Positions 10,723 to 21,242 of a DNA stretch of 64,000 nucleotides are shown one piece after another (positions within the stretch are counted from its first letter, which is position 1; each line of letters starts with the position of its first letter). Position numbers and translations under genes: made by a program. The stretch is from Siphonodentalium dalli (lineage: Eukaryota > Mollusca > Scaphopoda > Gadilida > Siphonodentaliidae), in the NCBI GenBank assembly GCA_032622095.1, contig CP136063.1:7789814-7853813 (forward strand), given 5' to 3'. The notes below the pieces were generated by a model. The model worked only from the letters and a program-made list of their open reading frames with translations, searched no databases and was not told where the DNA came from.

Positions 10723-13700
10723 AAAATTGCACCTAAACAAAATAGAGCAAAATATTTTATAAGACATATGCACAAGACCGACAGAACTGATTTCAATATC
10801 TCGCACCAAACTTTGCAAATCCTTTGCATTGAAGTGGAGTATAGGAGAAGGATGAATCATAAGTTTGTCTTTTACACAGCCTTAGGTGGTGTCTTCTCTT
10901 GAGAAAGTTTTGTTCTCATTTTTTTTCTTTAACTGTGTCTTTGCAACCATTTATCTGTCTTGACCAATGTCACAGTCTTATATAGAAACTGAGAAAAATC
11001 TTCATTGGAGCTGGTGAAGCTGGTGTTGGCTGATTTTCTTTTAGAAGTTATGCCAGACATCCCCTCCTGCCTCTGAAATGGGCCTCAATCCTTACCACGT
11101 GAAATGTCAGAACCTGAAATATAAATTTGCATCATCACAACTAACAATTAATAGTAATAACTTCAGCCAGTCCGGAGGATAAACTCAGTTCAGAGGAGAA
11201 AAAGTGTCAATATTGCATTCAACCACCTGAGTGTAATCGCTATTTTTGTCATATCAAAAGTTGCTGCCACACAAAAGACACTTGCACTGTCGATCAGGCA
11301 TGGATTCGAAGATTCCATTGCTATTCTACTTCTAATTATTATTTATGTTTTCTTTTATTTTAAATATTTTTATTATCATGACGTCAGCGTGCTTTGTCAA
11401 AATATTAAATCAAAGCTGCGTTGAATTTGGCATGATACAGTGCAATTTGTTGTTTTAGGCCAAAAGTCGAACATTTTCCTACTTTCACTGACTTTTGGTT
11501 ATCAGTTTGAAAATTTCCAAACGTAGGGATTATATCAGTTTGTAAATTTACAACAGTGGGAAAGCTTGAGATGGTTGGAAATTTCCAACCCAAGTGCGAT
11601 GGGGTGCAAAGGAATTTCATAGACTTGGATATTTGGTATGGTTCAAGGAGGTGTGCAGTTGCACATTCAATGTGGACATCTCTGTTAAATCCCATTTTCT
11701 AATTTAATTGTCTTTATATTATAGCCCTACTATGCAAATTATGTTCATTCAATTTGATTTATTTGCAAAAGCACCAACAAAGGCAGTATGCTAATAAAAC
11801 AATACATCAATATATATATATATATATCAGTTTGTAAAATATATAAAAGAGTAGGATCTCTCTGGCTGATAATGACTTTTCTCCCAGACCCCTATGATCG
11901 ATTCAACCAAATTTGTTTGTGGTAACTCGGGGTACCCCATCGGATGTTATAATGCTGTTATTTTATCGAAATTTTGATTTAAAAAAATAAATAAACTTTT
12001 TTTTTAAATGTGTTTTGACTTCAACCAAAAAAATAATTTTAAATTCAATATTTTTTTCAACTTTTTAAATAATTTTTTTTTTTAAATCAAAATGATTAAA
12101 CAAACAAATTGTGCTAAAAGTGCACAAAGAGGCCGCTGTTGAATAAAGGCTCACAGAAAGAGTGTGTCTAAGATCAAAATTTATCACACAGTAGCTCGCT
12201 CCCCTAAATCCGATCTCATATTTTTTAGTAAGACACACATGTATAATTCCCATGCGCAGTGACATAAGAGCTCCGTTCAATGATGTCGATATCAATGCCA
12301 GAACTTTATTATTATGTTAATTAGAATATAATTATGATATTCAATTTGTGTTGTGTTATTTAGTGTTGACTGTGAGATAAACATTGGTGATAATGGTGGT
12401 TGAACAATTTTGTCAGCAAGAAAAGACTCATTCAAGGGTTTCTTTGGTTGTGGTAAAGAAATAAACATATTTTTTTAACCCCAGGCATTTCGAGATCATT
12501 TTCCTTGCTAAAATGTGATTATGTGATAGAATTGATCTCGAATTCATCCAATTTATTTACAAAATTTATAAACCTTGTCCACAAAATTTGTATTTGAGTC
12601 GAGCTTTAGCTTGGTTAATAAATTTAATATAAAATTGCGACTCATTAGAGATCCTCTACGTATGCACTTAGTGCACAAATGGACTGCAGGCCGATCCAAC
12701 ACTAAATATGGAGCCAGTTTCAGCCACATAATAAAATAACATGAATTTTTATTATGTAATGGCATACATAAATATTTATTCAGAACACTTATCAAATAAG
12801 TGCCTGACAACATTGCCCAATTTACAATTCAATATGAAAACTGATAAGACTGGCACTATGAAGACTACAACAGTCAGTACTTGTCAAATTTACTTCAAAA
12901 TAAATAGTTAGAATTATACACTCAGCTTAGAAATTAAAGTGTTCACAGTGACATACATATTCTTGATTCAATTAATTTGAAGGCAGAGTATTAAATCTGC
13001 AAGGACTGCACCTTCTTGAATAACCAACCCAATTTGAGCAAACCTGATATGAGATTCATGTGTTGACATTTAATATGTGCACCACATGTGTACATGTGTT
13101 GGAAGACATATAAAATGTATTACACTGACATTCATCAGATGAGTTATTTGAATTAATTGAATGTTATCAGGAACTAAATTCTACGGGTAGTTCACACTCA
13201 AATTTAAATGATAAAATAGTAGGAAAAGGGTACGAAAGATTTTAGATACCAGTCAGGTATTTAAAGCTTAATGAAACTGTCCAATTTTGTCCTCATCAGA
13301 AGCAGAACCCACCCCATGATATCGTGTTATAAACTAATAAATAGTGGGAAAAATATTACAACTGGGAGCCCCTTCTCTTGATTTATATTGGTCTATAATT
13401 ATATATTCATTTTGGTATTTATAATTGGTTTTGGAAAAAAAAATCAAATGTCATTGAAAAAATATGCAATCAATCCGCCATCCCCTCTCCTCCTCTGTTG
13501 GCATATCCCTGCGAGAATAGGACATGTAGGATGATTTATTTTGATGTCTGACTACTAACTCTGACATGCATTTCAACACCCACCTCCATGTTCTATTTGA
13601 GTAAGTACATGTGTGCCCCACTATTATGAGTACACATGGACATATAAAGACTTTGAAAAAAACAAATTCTAGTATGTCAGTGAGTATGTGGGTTAATACT

Positions 13701-13780
13701 ACACATGTACCCTCTGTCAAACAAGTATTTCATTTAGATTAAATAGTGGATTCAACTTTACTCCTGCCACCAATAGACCA
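10723..13780. other. Gene-free stretch with simple repeats
   Basis: No supported coding region. It includes a diverged repeat (11,530-11,700, listed separately), a short TA run near 11,815-11,827 and A/T homopolymer-rich DNA near 11,985-12,080. The short reading frames here lack domains or biased codon use. Confidence 0.45.
11530..11700. repeat. Diverged repeat shared with 28.0 kb
   Basis: Words such as GCGATGGGGTGCAAAGG, AGACTTGGATATTTGG and TTCAATGTGGACATC align loosely and in order with GATGGGGTGCGATGG, GGACTTGGTATTTTCG and TTCCAATGTGGACC at 28,010-28,150. An old dispersed repeat is the simplest reading. Confidence 0.35.
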
Positions 13781-13789
13781 GGCATTGTT

Positions 13790-13885
13790 TCTGCTGGATC
13801 TGCCCCAGTCACCCAAGGACCAAATATATACAGACGGACGGATGACTATAGCTCCACCAGAGACTTCACATTAGGTGAGCTCAAA
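13790..13885 (+). repeat. Dispersed repeat R3, fragment
   Basis: AGTCACCCAAGGACCAAATA, ACAGACGGACGGATGACT, ATAGCTCCACCAGAGAC and AGGTGAGCT follow the order seen at 6,880-7,180, with internal sequence missing. Confidence 0.6.
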
Positions 13886-15059
13886 TCCACATCACTTTAT
13901 CATATACTATCCTTAACAACCTAATCGACAATACATTTTTTGTATAATTGCAACCACTTTTTTGCTTTTTGTGATAACTCATTTTTTTGCCAATGTCACA
14001 GAGCATAATAGTAAATGCAGCTTTAAATCATTACCTTTATTAAGATTCATATCCTTTTGTTCTCGTCCAATAGCTCATTTGATAAGTTATGGTCCAATTT
14101 CTGTTCACATTGGGATATAGCTACGATATCTAAAAATAAAATATACAGGTACTTTATAATCACTCAGAATAAATTAATATGTACCACAATATGGTGGTAG
14201 ACTGTTTGTCTATATGACATTGGATTATCAACTTGAAATTGTACTGCTGCAATCTTTTTAAACTGATTTTGTCCATAGTTTCAGATAGTTTGCTTAAATT
14301 TAAGTAAGATTCTGCAAATATCAAATTTCGGATCGAATTGAATATTTAAAACAACTTGAGTTAAACCAAATTGCCATTCATGGAAATTAACGAGAGTATG
14401 AGAAATGATATAAGATTAACATGAGTGAATTATAGATCACCACAAAGTCTTGGGTCATTAAAAAAGCATGTTTATATTGTGGACACTCTTTGATTCAGAA
14501 ATTCAATCCAGTCCAATAAATTAACTGTTGCAAATAACTTATGAAGCGGACCATTACGAGTATAAAATGAGATATCCTATAGAGTATAGTGCTTGTGTAG
14601 AGAGTTAGGAAATCAGAGAGATGTACAACACAATTTCAAAGATCCATCATGTTACCTTCATGTATGTGCCTTCACATTAATCTCTATTTAAATAATTACT
14701 GTTGAACAAAAAAATAAAAACAAAAACAATTCATTAAACTTTACTGTTTTTGATACCAAACATTTTCACTCAGGAAAATAAACATTTGTCTGGTTTCCTC
14801 AATGAGATAATTGTTTTTGTGCACTCAAATCACGAGATATCCTCTTAATATACATGTGGTTGATGTCAGCGTCAATAAATTTGTTACCAATTGTTGTGCT
14901 CTTCGACAACTCTAGTCCACAGCATTAGATTCCTTGTGTCAAAGAAATGCCTATATATAAGTGGTATTTTTCGGCACCAACCCAAAATATGTTACTGTAT
15001 CTATTACATTGAGAAGAAAAAATCACTGGGTTCATGTTTATGTGTGAAAAGATAAAAGA
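13886..15059. other. Gene-free AT-rich stretch
   Basis: Nothing recognisable: no domain-bearing frame, tandem array or clear inverted repeat. Confidence 0.45.
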
Positions 15060-15673
15060 TCTAATATATATTTTGGGACTTCTGTCTGTTTGTTTGTTAG
15101 CAATGACCGGGAAAACTGCCTGACAGATTTTGACGAAATTTTTATACCTAGGGTTACTTTTGTCTGGGGAATGTTTTGGACGTGTCAAATCGTGACCCTG
15201 ACCTGACCTTGACCTTCAAAAATGTCAATTCAAGGTCAAATCTGGTAAAACGGGACGGATTTAGACGAAATTTGATACATATAGGTACCGGTACCTTTGT
15301 CCGGGGAGTCTTTTGGACGAGTCAAATCGTGACCCCGACCTGATCTTGACCTTCAAAGTTCAATTCAAGGTCAAATCGGGTAAAACGGACAAATTTCGAT
15401 AAATTTGAGACCTAGGAATAATTTTGTTCGGGGAGTGTTTTGGACGGGTCAAATCGTGACTCCGACCTAACCTTCAAAATGGTCAATTCAAGGTCAAATT
15501 GCGAATTTTGACGAAATTTGGTACCTACGGTTACTTTTGTCCGAGGAGTGTTTTGGATGGGACAAATCGTGACCCCGACCTGACCTTCAAAATGGTCAAT
15601 TCAAGGTCAAATCGCGCATTTCGCCAGAAAGCAGAGGGGAAACAGCCCGGACGAAGTCGGGTCCACCAGCTAG
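15060..15673 (+). mobile_element. Helitron-like non-autonomous element with GACCTTGACC repeats
   Basis: The 3' end shows a GC-rich stem-loop (CCCGGACGAAGTCGGG, 15,646-15,661) and, 8 bases on, CTAG followed by T. This is the hairpin-plus-CTRR arrangement of Helitron 3' termini. The 5' end is less certain: TCTAATATATA follows an A at 15,059, so insertion between A and T is possible. The interior holds about four degenerate units of 113-137 bp carrying TTTTGGACG, CAAATCGTGAC, GACCTGACCTTGACC and CAATTCAAGGTCAAAT. No Rep/helicase is encoded. Confidence 0.6.
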
Positions 15674-15679
15674 TACGAT

Positions 15680-15765
15680 TAGAGGTGCCACGACTATTGA
15701 TTTTGATAATCGATAATCGGGCGTCAATAATCGACTATAATCGATTAATCGTACCTAATATTAAT
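15680..15765 (+). mobile_element. Possible hAT left terminus
   Basis: TAGAGGTGCCACGACTATTG is followed by a cluster of ATAATCGAT and ATCGATTAATCG words, the usual look of hAT ends in animals. No matching right terminus or 8-bp duplication was found in the window, so this is a solo relic at best. It starts 7 bp after the Helitron-like end. Confidence 0.35.
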
Positions 15766-15894
15766 AACATCAGTGGAAGTATACCGTAATATGGCCTATT
15801 GCCTGGGTGCTCGTTAACTCAATAACTGCACTGTCGCTGGTCATTTGAGACATTGGCTGATGTAATTTTTACGTTGTGTGATTTAACGACGCCA

Positions 15895-16690
15895 AATTGG
15901 TGTCGTTTGGATGAGAGATTGGGGGCGGGTGGGAACTAAATTTGATAAGAATTGGTTTAGTCGCCGATTTCTACCAAACTTATACAAAATCATCCCTATG
16001 GAATGAGGAGTCTAATGACGTGACCTAAAGCTGTCATCCGAGTCACAAAAGGAGCGGTGCATCAACATTGATACCCAATATTTGTAGAGCCAATTTCCAC
16101 CAAATTGATACACATTTTTATCCATGATACGAGGAAACTAATCGTGTGACGATATATTGATGATGTTTCTCTTATAGGTAGTGTTGGGTGCGGTAGGCAT
16201 TAAATTTGATAATAAAAAAAATGCTTAGTCGCCGATTAGCACCAAACTTATAAATAATAATCTCCACTGGATGTCAAAAGTGAGGCATTCGAGTCAGGGG
16301 TACATAGACGGTGAGAGAGACACATTTGTTGATAAATAATATGTTTAGCGCCGATATCCCAGAAAATTAATACGAGGAATATAATCGTTTGGTTTAAATA
16401 TGCCAAATTGGAGCACTTTCAGTGAGAGATATGATGGTCGTAAATTTGATACAAATTTGTATACTCACCAATGTTCACCAATGTTATATATATTCATCTC
16501 CATAATGCATAATGAGTCTAATCGTGTGGTTGAATGCTGTCAAAGTGGCGCCGCTTGAGTCCGAAATATGGACGGAAGGGTCACCAAAACTGATACAAAT
16601 ATGTATAGCGCCAATTACCAAATGAGACGAAGAATCAAATCGTGCATGTTAAAAAGCCACCGTGACATGTGGTGCCTTGATATATTTGCG
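15895..16690 (+). repeat. Degenerate tandem repeat, ~160-180 bp unit
   Basis: Recurring words at roughly regular spacing: AAATTTGATAAGAATTGG, TCGCCGATTTCTACCAAACT, CTAATCGTGTGAC and GTGAGAGA. About five weakly conserved units. No coding sequence across units. Confidence 0.5.
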
Positions 16691-18274
16691 AATATGTGTC
16701 TGTCAATATATAACTTTACTGGGTACAATCGAGATCGCACCAAGGCGGTCTATCAGGGGTAACCAGGTGAGCCATTGCTTACATTCCATGTGTAAGAATC
16801 ATGTTTGTGATGCTATTTGGATATACACTTTATGAGCAAGAGTATCCTCTATTCCCATCAAATATCCACAGCGTTCAGAGTGTTTATGTCACTTTAACAT
16901 GGGCAACGACCGGTAACCCTGTCAGTACTTACTTTTACTTGAAACAATTATAATATAGCAATTAGGTCAATTTTGCTCCCAGTTTATTGACCTTGCATAA
17001 TGTTCATAATGTTCATAACTGTACTGTGGCGACTCAGATTTCGTGAAGATGTGAAAGGTTATTAAATGAACACGTATTTACACTAAATAATACTCACAGG
17101 GTGTTGAAATATTAACTACTATATGTTAAAGATATCATGTATGATAATAAATATCCCGTTCGACATTTGAATGGTTTTCCCAATGGTCACAGCCATTGCC
17201 GTCGTGACTATAAACATTGTTCTTGAAACACACAAAGCGAAATAAATGCACCACAGTTCCTGAAATTGTCTTGAATAATGCCGCTCACATACTGACACTA
17301 TCCCTGAGAGAGAATGGTAACAACAACACATACCTTCATTATATAAAGACATTACCCCTTTAGCCCACCAGTCTGTTCTTATAGAGGCTAGCGTTTGTAT
17401 TATCCAGACAAAATTATACGTCTGGTCCAGTTAATTCAGAACGGCTTCGAATCAGATGTGGAAATACAACCTTACCACACAAACAAGCCGACCGCATGTC
17501 ATTCTATATCTGAACCATACTCATAGTGTGGAGATGGTGTATACCGTGGGCCCATGTCATTCCAACTATCATGGCGAATGTCCACAAACTAGCACCGCAA
17601 GTATTGTTCTTCTCTGTTGGGAGTTCTTCGACGGGACGTCACATATTTCTTAGGATCATGGTCAATAAGAAGTGTGGGTGGTCGGTACATCGTGGTCTTC
17701 TCCTTAGCAGATAGTCATCCGTCCAAGGGAATGAGACAGCTAGCAATCTTCGAAACACTGCCAAAATGTTCCACGTATACCAATGCATTGTGAGTTGAGA
17801 AGTGACTAGCTAACTGGAAATTCGCCAGGTGTACACGTGGTTAGCCCCAATGAATTTGAGAAAGACATTTATATATAGATGACCTTCTGTGAGCTAATCA
17901 AAATATGTTTGTTATCAGGTAATTGTTTTCATATGAAGACTCGGCGCACCTACAGTTATATATACGGCCAGTATCGGTGCTTAGTGGAGAAAGGATTTAG
18001 AAATTCCACATCGCAATTATTAATTAGGATAATTTTTAGTGGCTCAGTAAATAGTCGATGAGAAGACGGTCTCGGACCGAAATGCGGTTGAAGATTGATA
18101 TCTCTAAAATCATTTTGCTTTTTGTTTCAGATATTTGACAAACCGGCAAAATTTCGTTGACCAAAATGTTGACAAATAACAAGTTTTGGGCAATTTCATA
18201 CTATATTTGAATGTGGTTAGCATTATTTATGGGCAATTACTCGATTCTGATAACTGACATGGCATTTTAAAAAA
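16691..18274. other. Gene-free stretch upstream of the Mab-21-like exon
   Basis: If the Mab-21-like exon at 18.8 kb belongs to a multi-exon gene on the + strand, this is probably its intron or upstream region. I looked for an N-terminal Mab-21 exon and did not recognise one. The short frames at 17.4-17.7 kb show no family resemblance. Confidence 0.4.
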
Positions 18275-18340
18275 TGTTGTTGTTGCTGTTGTTGGAATCT
18301 GATGATATCGGAACCATCGAATCTGATTGAGTACCTGTAA
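18275..18340. repeat. Right-end fragment of MITE-1
   Basis: GTTGTTGGAATCTG and, further on, CTGATTGAGTACCTGTAA match the right end of the complete copy at 3,966-4,485 (GTTGTTGGAATCTG, then GGATTGAGTACCTTTAA). The TTAA flank is mutated. Confidence 0.6.
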
Positions 18341-18811
18341 TATAATCTCAAATGGGATATTACTGTTCGGCATCTGCGAATATTTACTCAGTTTACTAGC
18401 TGGTGAAACAGGTGAAAGCTCAAACTTGCGCGTCAAATAATACATATTTCGACCCCCAAATAAATTTGCTTGTTTTTGTTGGAAATGTTTTCAAATGGAA
18501 TGTTAGTGCAATATTTGTGGCGCACTATCGCATGAAAATTCCCCGATGCAAAGAAAATTATAATTGGTGAAATCGTACGAATGCAGAAGTTCAGTTGCCA
18601 CCTTCTGCCATTACCAATGGATGATTGTTACAACAATGTGAACAGTTGCAATTTATAGGAAACTAACCCTTCATTTTGGTATAAATTTCAGGTACGTGTA
18701 TCTTTGTTGTGGAGCCCATATATTAGCTGATATGTGAGGTTTTAATCAGAAAAACTACAATTTTGTCAACGATATAATTTGAAATTTGTTCAAATAAATC
18801 ATTTGTGATCT

Positions 18812-18823
18812 TATCTTTTCCAG
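18812..18823 (+). other. Splice acceptor of the Mab-21-like exon
   Basis: TATCTTTTCCAG is a good pyrimidine tract plus AG ending at 18,823. The exon frame starts with the last two bases of a split codon (TT at 18,824-18,825) followed by CAA, implying a phase-1 intron. No AUG is in frame just downstream, so the exon is internal or terminal, not the first. Confidence 0.65.
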
Positions 18824-19608
18824 TTCAAGGGGCATACCGGCGACGTACAGGTGTAGTATCCGAGTTTGCACTTTGCCACATCCTGCAGCATTTTAATCCT
18901 CTGGGCGAGAACGAGAAGACCCTGGTCGGCAGTGCTGCTAGCGGAATGTTCATTCAACACGACGGCGACGTGGATTATATGATCGTACCTTCTGGGATAG
19001 TGATCCAAGATTCGGGGCTGGAATACAATCAGGGAAGTCCATGTTACCTGAAGATACCGAATCAGTCAGTAAAAGGAGGAACTCGGCGCATTCTTGATGG
19101 TAAAGATGGGTTCGTAGAGGCTCACATGATTCGTTCCTTTGACAAAACTATATTTGGATCATTCCCATGGCCCTTCCAAGAGAAATGTTATTCCAAGGTC
19201 GGTAAGGTTCTATTGGGTGAAGTACTCGTGAATGGAGTGCGCATGCGCGGACCAATGGACTATGTTCCACAACTCAAATTGAGTGGGGTTCCGAGGCCGG
19301 CTCGAGAGTTCATCGACCGGGACCGAGAATGGCCTCCTCGGGAAGTGATGCTGTCGATTTTGTCGGAAGGATTCCACATCACGGCTGGACCGTCACCGAG
19401 TAATCCTGATCCTGACCACGATTTTTGTCTCTCTTTTGCCAAAGCTGAGGTAAGGATCGCTAAAGCTATGAATCCTGCCCAGAAAGCGGCCATCATTACA
19501 ATAAAGGAAGTTAACATTAACGACATGGACAAGTTACTAACGTCTTATCATTTAAAAACCGTAGCTTATTGGGTTTTCGAGAATTTCGCCCGCGGTGTGC
19601 TGGACTGA
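18824..19608 (+). CDS. Mab-21/cGAS-like nucleotidyltransferase-fold protein, 3' exon, stopped early
   Basis: Recognised by eye as a Mab-21 domain (cGAS-like receptor superfamily). An N-terminal SEFALCHILQHF segment is followed by the nucleotidyltransferase P-loop GSAASG (from 18,928) and the metal-binding DGDVDYM (Asp codons at 18,967 and 18,973). Then come GPMDYVPQLK (about 19,249), EWPPREVMLSILSEGFHI, the family signature LSFAKAEVRIAKAMNPAQK (about 19,432-19,488) and LTSYHLKT (about 19,536-19,559). Such proteins bind or make nucleotide second messengers, or have lost activity; the two acidic residues of the first catalytic motif are kept here, so activity cannot be excluded. No vertebrate-type zinc-ribbon was seen. 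The frame opens at a splice acceptor and stops at TGA 19,606-19,608, short of the family C-terminus, which continues in frame beyond it. Either a pseudogene, an allele with a nonsense mutation, or recoding. Confidence 0.82.
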
Positions 19609-19855
19609 GCAGATGTGGACCAATTATTGACAGCCATTATGGAGAAGCTGGGTCTCTTTATCAGTTCTGGACATCTGCCTCACCATTTCGTGCCAACAAT
19701 GAACTTAATGGATGAAATTCAGTTATCTGATCATGAAGGTCGTATCTGCTTCCGCCAACAGCACTAGCTTATCGGAAAGGGGCAAGAGTAATGCCAGTAA
19801 TCAGTCGCCTGGTAAGAATAAGGATGCCAACGTGGACCACGATTCACCATTCTAA
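19609..19855 (+). pseudogene. C-terminal continuation of the Mab-21-like exon, beyond TGA and a frameshift
   Basis: Directly after the TGA the same frame stays open for 52 codons to TAG at 19,765-19,767. It encodes QLLTAIMEKLGLFISSGHLP and then HHFVPTMNL, the expected conserved Mab-21 C-terminal helix and GHLPHxF motif. Near 19,739 a shift to the +1 frame gives another 38 open codons, rich in Ser and Asn (SASANSTSLSERGKSNASNQ), to TAA at 19,853-19,855. This looks like the original tail. A nonsense codon plus a frameshift fits a recent pseudogene; assembly error is the alternative. An intron at the GT of GAAGGTCG (19,739-19,740) would be a less likely explanation, because the tail is adjacent. 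Confidence 0.72.
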
Positions 19856-19949
19856 CACTTGCATTGTGACAACCGTGATAATTTGATTGGTAACAGGGGT
19901 TGTCTAATATGCTTATTACTGCTCATGTCCTCATGTTGGAGACTCACCG

Positions 19950-20020
19950 TAACACTCGATTAATCGTCGATTAATTAACTAATCAACGATTAATGGGATA
20001 ATCGATTAATCGTCATATTT
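19950..20020. repeat. ATTAATCG palindromic cluster, hAT-terminus-like
   Basis: CTCGATTAATCGTCGATTAA and ATAATCGATTAATCGTC resemble subterminal repeats of hAT elements and the words at 15,700-15,755. No terminus or duplication is recognisable. Confidence 0.3.
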
Positions 20021-20101
20021 GTAAGCTTGGAACGCAAAAACCATAAATTACGACGGACAATTTACCCTGTCAATATAATGCCGTCATCATCAACAAGTTA
20101 A

Positions 20102-20416
20102 CCCTTTACCCAACAAAACGGCCAAAACCGGCCAAATAAAGCTTCAACAGCCTAAAATATCTTCGGTCTGTCTCAATAACACCATATAAATATGAATAGC
20201 ATTGGGACCGGTTCATTGACCACATTGTGATGGTTACAGTTATGCCCTGTGCCAATGCATTCTCTTATATATGCGAGTCGACCATAGGTCGCCTCGCATA
20301 TATAAGAGAATGCATTGGCCTAACACGTTTTACCATTTTTTCTTACATTCTTTAACAATTTTTAAAAACATTCTTAGAGAATGCATTGGCACAGGGCCTT
20401 TCTGTTGGGTAAAGGG
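20102..20416. mobile_element. piggyBac-like MITE, TTAA-flanked, 315 bp
   Basis: Left end CCCTTTACCCAACA and right end TGTTGGGTAAAGGG form 14-bp perfect TIRs bordered by TTAA at 20,098-20,101 and 20,417-20,420. TTAA duplication plus a CCC start is the piggyBac hallmark. No transposase. The interior carries a very strong hairpin (20,252-20,318) and a third copy of the same arm (GAGAATGCATTGGCACAGGG, 20,378-20,397). Confidence 0.88.
20252..20318. repeat. Perfect 26-bp-stem hairpin inside the piggyBac-like MITE
   Basis: CCAATGCATTCTCTTATATA and the following TGCGAG (20,252-20,277) are exactly complementary to 20,293-20,318. After one mismatch, CGACC-ATA-GGTCG extends the stem, giving a 3-base loop. 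Confidence 0.9.
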
Positions 20417-20669
20417 TTAACGCACAATTGTTCGCTGTGTGGTGAGAATTCCCAAAAGTTCGCATTTTTTTATATTATTATGTCTAAGTACCACCAATAA
20501 GCATGTCCTCTGAAACCTGATTGGCTTCTTTCACACGCCCACCGCCCACTGTATAATGATACACTGGGTTTTTTTCAACTTCTTTGATGAAGTCTACACA
20601 TTGTACCTTCAATGAATGTGTATGTCCGCATGTATGTCCGCAAAACTCAAGCAAGCCGCATCGCCCACT

Positions 20670-20919
20670 CGCGTTGTTTGACACACATTCGCGTTGTTTG
20701 ACACACACTCGTGTAGTTTGACACACACTCGCGTTGTTTGACACACACTCGCGTTGTTTGACACACACTCGTGTAGTTTGACAGACACTCGCGTTGTTTG
20801 ACACACATTCGCGTTGTTTGACACACACTCGTGTAGTTTGACACACACTCGCGTTGTTTGACACACACTCGTGTAGTTTGACACACACTCGCGTTGTTTG
20901 ACACACACTCGTGTAGTTT
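20670..20919. repeat. 20-bp minisatellite, 13 units, two unit types
   Basis: Unit type A is CGCGTTGTTTGACACACACT and type B CGTGTAGTTTGACACACACT. By eye the order is A A B A A B A A B A B A B, with single-base variants. The period is not a multiple of three, so all three minus-strand frames stay open with CVKQRECVSN-type repeats. This is a by-product of the repeat, not evidence for a protein. The AT-rich 20,920-21,240 stretch after it holds nothing recognisable. Confidence 0.93.
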
Positions 20920-21242
20920 ACGGCCTTGGTGTGCCGCCTTATTATGAATCACGGTATACATGTGGTTATGCGGCTAATGGGAAAATATGAATGCAATTTT
21001 CTAACATCTTGCTAAGGAAAACAAATTACAAAAAATGATATATTAAGAAATATAATATATTATTATTATATTATTTAAAATATTATGAAAAAGAGATATG
21101 TGCTCCCATATCACGAGCATCACGTTCATGTATATAATATTAACAGGTATGTCAAAATATTCGTGTACATATTTAACATTCGTGTAGAAAATGAACTTTG
21201 TAAAAAAAATTACTTTCGATTTTAATTTTATAAATTGTTATC

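Noticed and set aside
20484-20961. Three overlapping minus-strand frames with Cys-rich CVKQRECVSN repeats
   Set aside because: They are the three readings of a 20-bp non-coding minisatellite; the period is not a multiple of three and no start context or splice site supports expression.
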